Assembly (NCBI RefSeq): GCF_019857225.1
Contig: NZ_JAFJSY010000034.1
Coordinates: forward strand, 62,001 to 126,000
DNA: 64,000 nt
From: Streptomyces plumbidurans
Lineage (GTDB): Bacteria > Actinomycetota > Actinomycetes > Streptomycetales > Streptomycetaceae
Direction: 5' to 3'
In this document: positions 63,148 to 64,000 of the stretch, in pieces
Layout of the letters: each line of letters opens with the position of its first letter
Numbering within the stretch: position 1 is the stretch's first letter
Position numbers and translations under genes: made by a program
The notes under the pieces: model-generated
Told to the model about the DNA's origin: nothing
Database searches by the model: none
The model's input: the letters and a program-made list of their open reading frames with translations, nothing else

Positions 63148-64000
63148 CCTGGGTCCAGCCGGAGGACCTGATCGGCCACGAGCTGCGGCAGGCGGCCCTG
63201 GACGGGCGCGAGCCGTCGGCGATCGCCGCACGGTGGAGTGCCGCGGGCGGTCCCGAGGCCCCGCTGCGGGCGGGCGCGTCGCCGACCCCCGTATCGCGGT
63301 ATCTGCGGCTGCTGGCCAAGGACCTGCTGGACGAACTGGCGGACCTGCCGGGCACGTTGAGCGACAGCGAGCCGACGGACCTGCGGCGGATCAGGGCCCT
63401 GTGCCCCGACTGGCCCGCGTCAACCGGCCCGTCGCCGGTCACGCGGTCCCGTCTCGAAGCCGCCTGGCTCGGCCGTGCCGTCGGCTGTCTGCTGGGCAAA
63501 CCGGTGGAGAAGCTGCCCCTCGACGGCATCCGGCAACTGGCGCGCGCCACCGGGAACTGGCCGTTGCACACCTACTTCACCGCCCGCGGGGTACCGGCGG
63601 ACCTCCTCGCGCAGCACCCTTGGAACCGCCGCTCGGCGACCACCTCACTCGCCGAGAACATCGACGGCATGCCCGAGGACGACGACCTCAACTACCCGCT
63701 GCTCGACCTGCTGTTGCTGCAGCGCCACGGCAGGGGGTTCACCACCGCCGACGTCGCCGGTCTGTGGCTGTCGGAGCTTCCGGCGGGCCGCACCTTCACC
63801 GCCGAACGCATCGCCTACCGCAATCTGCTCCTCGGCCTGGAGCCGCCGCACACGGCCCGCCACCGCAACCCCTTCCGCGAGTGGATCGGCGCCCTCATCC
63901 GCGCCGACGTGCACGGCTGGACCAACCCCGGCGACCCGGCCGCCGCGGCCGAGCAGGCCCATCGCGACGCCACCCTCAGCCACACCGCGAACGGCGTGTA
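63135..64000 (+). CDS. ADP-ribosylglycohydrolase family protein 4 (partial, runs off the window)
   Basis: Open for 288 codons to the window edge. It probably starts at TTG 63135, with GGGAGG six bases before it, overlapping the end of gene 3. After ~100 residues (LTWVQPEDLIGHELRQAALD) the ARH fold begins: RLEAAWLGRAVGCLLGKPVE, then the motif ENIDGMPEDDDLNYPLLDLL in place of TDDT, and AYRNLLLGLEPPHTA. This is the variant ARH subfamily with a longer N-terminus. The C-terminal metal motif lies outside the window, so activity cannot be judged. Confidence 0.8.
   Translation, partial: MLRLTWVQPEDLIGHELRQAALDGREPSAIAARWSAAGGPEAPLRAGASPTPVSRYLRLLAKDLLDELADLPGTLSDSEPTDLRRIRALCPDWPASTGPSPVTRSRLEAAWLGRAVGCLLGKPVEKLPLDGIRQLARATGNWPLHTYFTARGVPADLLAQHPWNRRSATTSLAENIDGMPEDDDLNYPLLDLLLLQRHGRGFTTADVAGLWLSELPAGRTFTAERIAYRNLLLGLEPPHTARHRNPFREWIGALIRADVHGWTNPGDPAAAAEQAHRDATLSHTANGV

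Overview
The window is high-GC, densely packed actinobacterial chromosome and looks like Streptomyces. Evidence for this is the four-domain S1 protein with a Gly/Ser/Ala tail, many GTG starts and ATGA/GTGA overlaps, the ANTAR regulator, the SPW_0924-type peptide, a GH46 chitosanase next to gltDB, and an interspersed repeat typical of Streptomyces at the pepN 3' end. From memory, unchecked, the order rpsA-polA-liv-ANTAR-pyk-pepN-csnB-gltDB-ARH genes follows S. coelicolor around SCO1998-SCO2031.

Layout. 0-16 kb: rpsA with a recognisable promoter, a methyltransferase lacking a normal start codon, hrpB, a DUF3068 membrane protein, a lytic transglycosylase, polA, an FdhF/YdeP molybdo-oxidoreductase and a hotdog thioesterase. 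16-22 kb: a complete branched-chain amino acid ABC operon (livK-H-M-G-F). 22-32 kb: an ANTAR response regulator, a tRNA with anticodon CAA but class I architecture, an HTH/LAGLIDADG-like gene, pyruvate kinase, a SIMPL protein, a two-gene diamine pair (PLP decarboxylase and N-hydroxylase), aminopeptidase N and a receiver-only regulator. 32-36 kb: chorismate mutase, an AraC regulator and a divergent GH35 beta-galactosidase.

36.5-48.2 kb is the most distinctive block. Its gene content and order match the KstR2 regulon of mycobacteria/rhodococci for degrading the last two steroid rings (HIP pathway): two SDRs, echA20, ipdA, ipdB, ipdC, fadA6, a KstR2-like TetR, an ipdF-like SDR, fadE30 and another acyl-CoA dehydrogenase. 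Two divergent promoter regions share a near-palindrome, the probable TetR operator. fadD3 and all A/B-ring genes are absent here. At two junctions of this cluster (ipdB/ipdC and fadE30/fadE) there is a ladder of short ORFs, each ending in TGATG and so coupled to the next. One ladder is a precise 4 x 101 bp tandem array.

48-58 kb: an orphan qcrB paralogue, a TerF-like vWA protein, a secreted chitosanase and glutamate synthase (gltB-gltD). 58-64 kb: a VIT/CCC1 metal transporter with iron-box-like sequences upstream, then four consecutive ADP-ribosylglycohydrolase-family genes. The second of these has a repeat-rich N-terminal extension and lacks key metal-binding motifs; the fourth runs off the window. 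No insertion sequences, CRISPR arrays or rRNA genes were seen.
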